DNA of 8,144 bases, taken from positions 1 through 8,144 of the forward strand of contig JAAVAG010000081.1 in assembly GCA_014804185.1 (NCBI GenBank). The letters run 5' to 3'. Of the stretch, positions 6,267 through 8,144 are shown piece after piece. The notes under the pieces were generated by a model. It saw only the letters and a list, made by a program, of their open reading frames with translations. It was not told the origin of the DNA and did no database searches. Source of the stretch: Lachnospiraceae bacterium. Lineage in GTDB: Bacteria; Bacillota; Clostridia; Lachnospirales; Lachnospiraceae. Positions within the stretch are counted from its first letter, which is position 1. Each line of letters begins with the position of its first letter. The translations under genes were made by a program, and so were the position numbers.

Positions 6267-7694
6267 ATGTCAGAACAAGCAAAAAAACCGATTAAAATAA
6301 CGGAAACGATCCTGCGTGACGCGCATCAGTCTCTGATCGCTACCAGGATGCCTACCGAGTTTATGCTTCCTATTGTAGAGAAAATGGACAAAGTGGGATA
6401 TCATTCCGTAGAGTGCTGGGGCGGCGCGACCTTTGACGCATCCCTTCGTTTCTTGAAAGAAGATCCCTGGGACAGACTCAGAAAGCTGAGAGACGGATTC
6501 AAAAATACAAAACTGCAGATGCTGTTCAGAGGACAGAATATTCTCGGATACAGGCCCTACGCTGACGATGTGGTGGATGCTTTTGTGCAGAAATCCATTG
6601 CAAACGGAATTGATATTATCCGTATCTTTGACTGCCTGAATGATCTGCGCAACCTGCAGGAGGCGGTGAACGCCACCAACAGAATGAAACAGCAGGAAGG
6701 CAGAGGACACGCACAGGTTGCGCTGTCCTATACGCTGGGCGACGCCTATACCCTGGAATATTGGACTGATACAGCCAAGAAAATAGAAGAAATGGGAGCA
6801 GATTCCATCTGTATCAAGGATATGGCAGGGCTTCTGGTGCCTTATAAGGCAGCGGAGCTGATCGCAGCCATGAAGAGTGTGACCAAGATTCCCATTCAGC
6901 TGCATACGCATTACACTTCCGGCGTGGCCAGCATGACATATCTGAAAGCCGTCGAGGCAGGCGTGGATGTGATCGACACCGCCATGAGCCCGCTGGCGCT
7001 GGGAACTTCCCAGCCTGCGACGGAGGTTATGGTGGAGACGTTCCGCGGCACGCCTTATGACACCGGATTTGATCAGAACCTGCTGGCGGAGATCGCGGAT
7101 TACTTCCGTCCGTACAGGGATGAGTGCCTCAAGAGCGGACTGCTCAATCCCAAGGTGATGGGCGTTGATATCAAGACGCTGCTGTATCAGGTGCCCGGCG
7201 GCATGCTCTCCAACATGGTGAGTCAGTTGAAGGAGCAGAATGCGGAAGACAGATATTATGATGTGCTGAAAGAGATTCCGCAGGTCCGCAAGGATCTGGG
7301 CGAGCCGCCTCTGGTTACTCCTTCTTCTCAGATCGTGGGAACACAGGCCGTGTTCAACGTGCTGATGGGAGAGAGATACAAGATGGCTACCAAGGAGACA
7401 AAGGCTGTGCTGCGCGGCGAATATGGCCAGACAGTCAAGCCCATGAGCCAGGAGATCATCGATAAGGTTATCCCGGGTGAAGAGAGAATTACCTGCCGTT
7501 ACGCAGATATGCTGGAGAATGAGATGGATAAACTGGAAGCCGAGATGGCTGAGTGGAAGCAGCAGGATGAGGATGTGCTTTCCTATGCGCTGTTCCCCCA
7601 GGTGGCGATGGATTTCTTCAAATATCGTCAGGCGCAGCAGGAAAAGGTAGATATGACACAGGCTGACACCAAAAACGGTGCATATCCTGTATAA
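6267..7694 (+). CDS. oadA: Pyruvate/oxaloacetate carboxyltransferase subunit (5S / OadA / PycB-like, no biotin domain)
   Basis: Metal-dependent carboxyltransferase of 475 residues acting between oxaloacetate/pyruvate and biotin. The TIM-barrel domain starts ITETILRDAHQS with metal ligand D18, continues through VECWGGATFDASLRFL, RGQNILGYR and IIRIFDCLND, then CIK184-D-M-A-G with the lysine expected to be carbamylated, and LH213-T-H215 as the two histidine ligands. These correspond to the Asp, carbamyl-Lys and two His that bind metal in transcarboxylase 5S and pyruvate carboxylase. The conserved post-barrel domain includes YQVPGGMLSNM (307-317), PPLVTPSSQIVGTQAVFNVL and a helical C-terminus. 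Unlike Klebsiella OadA (about 595 residues), it ends without a linker and AMKM biotin domain; in this it matches 5S (about 505). The biotin carrier is encoded two genes upstream. It is the last gene of the operon and is followed by a terminator. Confidence 0.95.
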   Translation: MSEQAKKPIKITETILRDAHQSLIATRMPTEFMLPIVEKMDKVGYHSVECWGGATFDASLRFLKEDPWDRLRKLRDGFKNTKLQMLFRGQNILGYRPYADDVVDAFVQKSIANGIDIIRIFDCLNDLRNLQEAVNATNRMKQQEGRGHAQVALSYTLGDAYTLEYWTDTAKKIEEMGADSICIKDMAGLLVPYKAAELIAAMKSVTKIPIQLHTHYTSGVASMTYLKAVEAGVDVIDTAMSPLALGTSQPATEVMVETFRGTPYDTGFDQNLLAEIADYFRPYRDECLKSGLLNPKVMGVDIKTLLYQVPGGMLSNMVSQLKEQNAEDRYYDVLKEIPQVRKDLGEPPLVTPSSQIVGTQAVFNVLMGERYKMATKETKAVLRGEYGQTVKPMSQEIIDKVIPGEERITCRYADMLENEMDKLEAEMAEWKQQDEDVLSYALFPQVAMDFFKYRQAQQEKVDMTQADTKNGAYPV

Positions 7695-7706
7695 GTACGG
7701 AAAATC

Positions 7707-7746
7707 AGAAAAAAGACAAAGAATGTGATTTCTTTGTCTTTTTTCT
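7707..7746 (+). terminator. Long perfect hairpin ending the carboxylase operon
   Basis: Bases 7707-7723 pair perfectly with 7730-7746 (17 bp) around a 6-base TGTGAT loop. The centre is GACAAAGAA/TTCTTTGTC, flanked by A6 on the left and T6 (7739-7744) on the right, so the usual terminator T-run is present and the A/T ends make it symmetrical and potentially bidirectional. It starts 13 bases after the 5S-like stop codon and ends two bases before the ribosome binding site of the next gene. Confidence 0.85.
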
Positions 7747-7760
7747 TGAAGGAGCAAAAA

Positions 7761-8144
7761 GTGGGAAAAGTGATTGTTGCAGGAGGCGGAGCGGCGGGAA
7801 TGATGGCGGCGGCCGCTGCCGCGCAGGCAGGGCATCAGGTAACCCTGTATGAAAAAAATGAGAAGCTTGGAAAGAAGATTTTTATCACCGGAAAGGGAAG
7901 ATGCAATCTGACAAATGCCTGTGATGCGGAGGAACTGCCCGCCGCAGTACTCAGTAATCCCAAATTCTTATACAGTGCTTTTCATAAGTTTGACAACAAA
8001 AAGACCATGGAGTTTTTTGAGTCTAATGGATGCGGACTTAAGACGGAGAGAGGAAACAGGGTTTTTCCCGTATCCGACCACGCCTATGATGTGACAGACG
8101 CGCTCAAAAGACGTATGGACAGGCTGCATGTACAGGTGAGACTG
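7761..8144 (+). CDS. HI0933/YhiN-family FAD-binding oxidoreductase, N-terminal part
   Basis: This frame starts at GTG 7761 and runs off the window, showing the first 128 residues of a protein usually about 400-420 long. The start is supported by AAGGAG at 7749-7754, 6 bases upstream, and by the immediate Rossmann motif. Seen features are: G8-G-G-A-A-G13 dinucleotide-binding loop after a KVIVA strand; YE31K at the end of the second strand, the expected FAD ribose-binding acid; and G37-K-K-I-F-I-T-G-K-G-R-C-N-L-T-N52, the diagnostic signature of the HI0933/BaiN-like flavoproteins. Members are annotated as aminoacetone oxidase family or NAD(P)/FAD-dependent oxidoreductase, and their physiological reaction is mostly unknown. 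The gene is probably not functionally tied to the carboxylase operon, from which a hairpin separates it, although read-through could contribute to its expression. Confidence 0.93.
   Translation, partial: MGKVIVAGGGAAGMMAAAAAAQAGHQVTLYEKNEKLGKKIFITGKGRCNLTNACDAEELPAAVLSNPKFLYSAFHKFDNKKTMEFFESNGCGLKTERGNRVFPVSDHAYDVTDALKRRMDRLHVQVRL

Noticed and set aside
5236..6282. A 348-codon minus-strand open frame opposite the beta-subunit gene.
   Set aside because: The translation is rich in His, Arg and Gln with no hydrophobic core or motif, while the + strand encodes a clear membrane pump subunit.
7663..7695. A possible promoter for the flavoprotein (CTGACA at 7663-7668 with TATAAG at 7690-7695).
   Set aside because: The spacer is 21 bases and the elements sit in coding sequence upstream of the terminator hairpin; too weak to annotate.
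6270..7835. A 521-codon open frame on the minus strand opposite the 5S-like gene.
   Set aside because: It mirrors a strongly conserved + strand gene, its translation is a His/Leu/Arg/Cys-rich mixture without recognisable domains, and it runs through the terminator hairpin. It is a shadow of codon bias.

Overview
The window reads as a chromosomal segment of an anaerobic Firmicute, most likely a Lachnospiraceae-type Clostridium relative. This is inferred from the gene families and their order, strong AGGAGG ribosome binding sites and intrinsic terminators; no rRNA or other taxonomic marker is present. All genes lie on the + strand, and nothing points to recent mobility: no transposase, phage gene, tRNA or CRISPR array was seen.

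Layout. (1) 1-690: the C-terminal part of a flotillin-like membrane scaffold protein, closed by a strong intrinsic terminator (715-748). (2) 799-2127: a secreted D-alanyl-D-alanine carboxypeptidase of the S11/PBP5 family, followed by a second terminator (2166-2195). (3) 2197-7746: a five-gene biotin-dependent carboxyl-transfer operon. It starts from a probable extended -10 promoter against the preceding terminator, has an approximately 80-nt leader, and ends in a long perfect hairpin. (4) 7761-8144: the N-terminal part of a HI0933/YhiN-type FAD protein, whose ribosome binding site begins two bases after that hairpin.

The operon is the centre of interest. In order it encodes an acyl-CoA-type carboxyltransferase of crotonase fold (12S/MmdA-like), a lipoprotein fused to an OadG-type membrane anchor, a free-standing biotin carrier (1.3S-like), a Na+-translocating decarboxylase beta subunit (OadB/MmdB/GcdB), and a TIM-barrel pyruvate/oxaloacetate carboxyltransferase (5S/OadA-like) that lacks its own biotin domain. 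No biotin carboxylase is present, so CO2 must enter by transfer from a carboxylated metabolite and not from ATP plus bicarbonate.

Inferred working model: the single biotin carrier is shared by two unrelated carboxyltransferases and can deliver its carboxyl group to the membrane pump. The complex could act as a Na+-pumping oxaloacetate decarboxylase, as an acyl-CoA decarboxylase, or as a transcarboxylase between an acyl-CoA and pyruvate/oxaloacetate with Na+ coupling. The acyl-CoA carboxyltransferase departs from the usual propionyl/methylmalonyl-CoA motifs at both CoA-carboxyl binding loops, so its substrate is uncertain.
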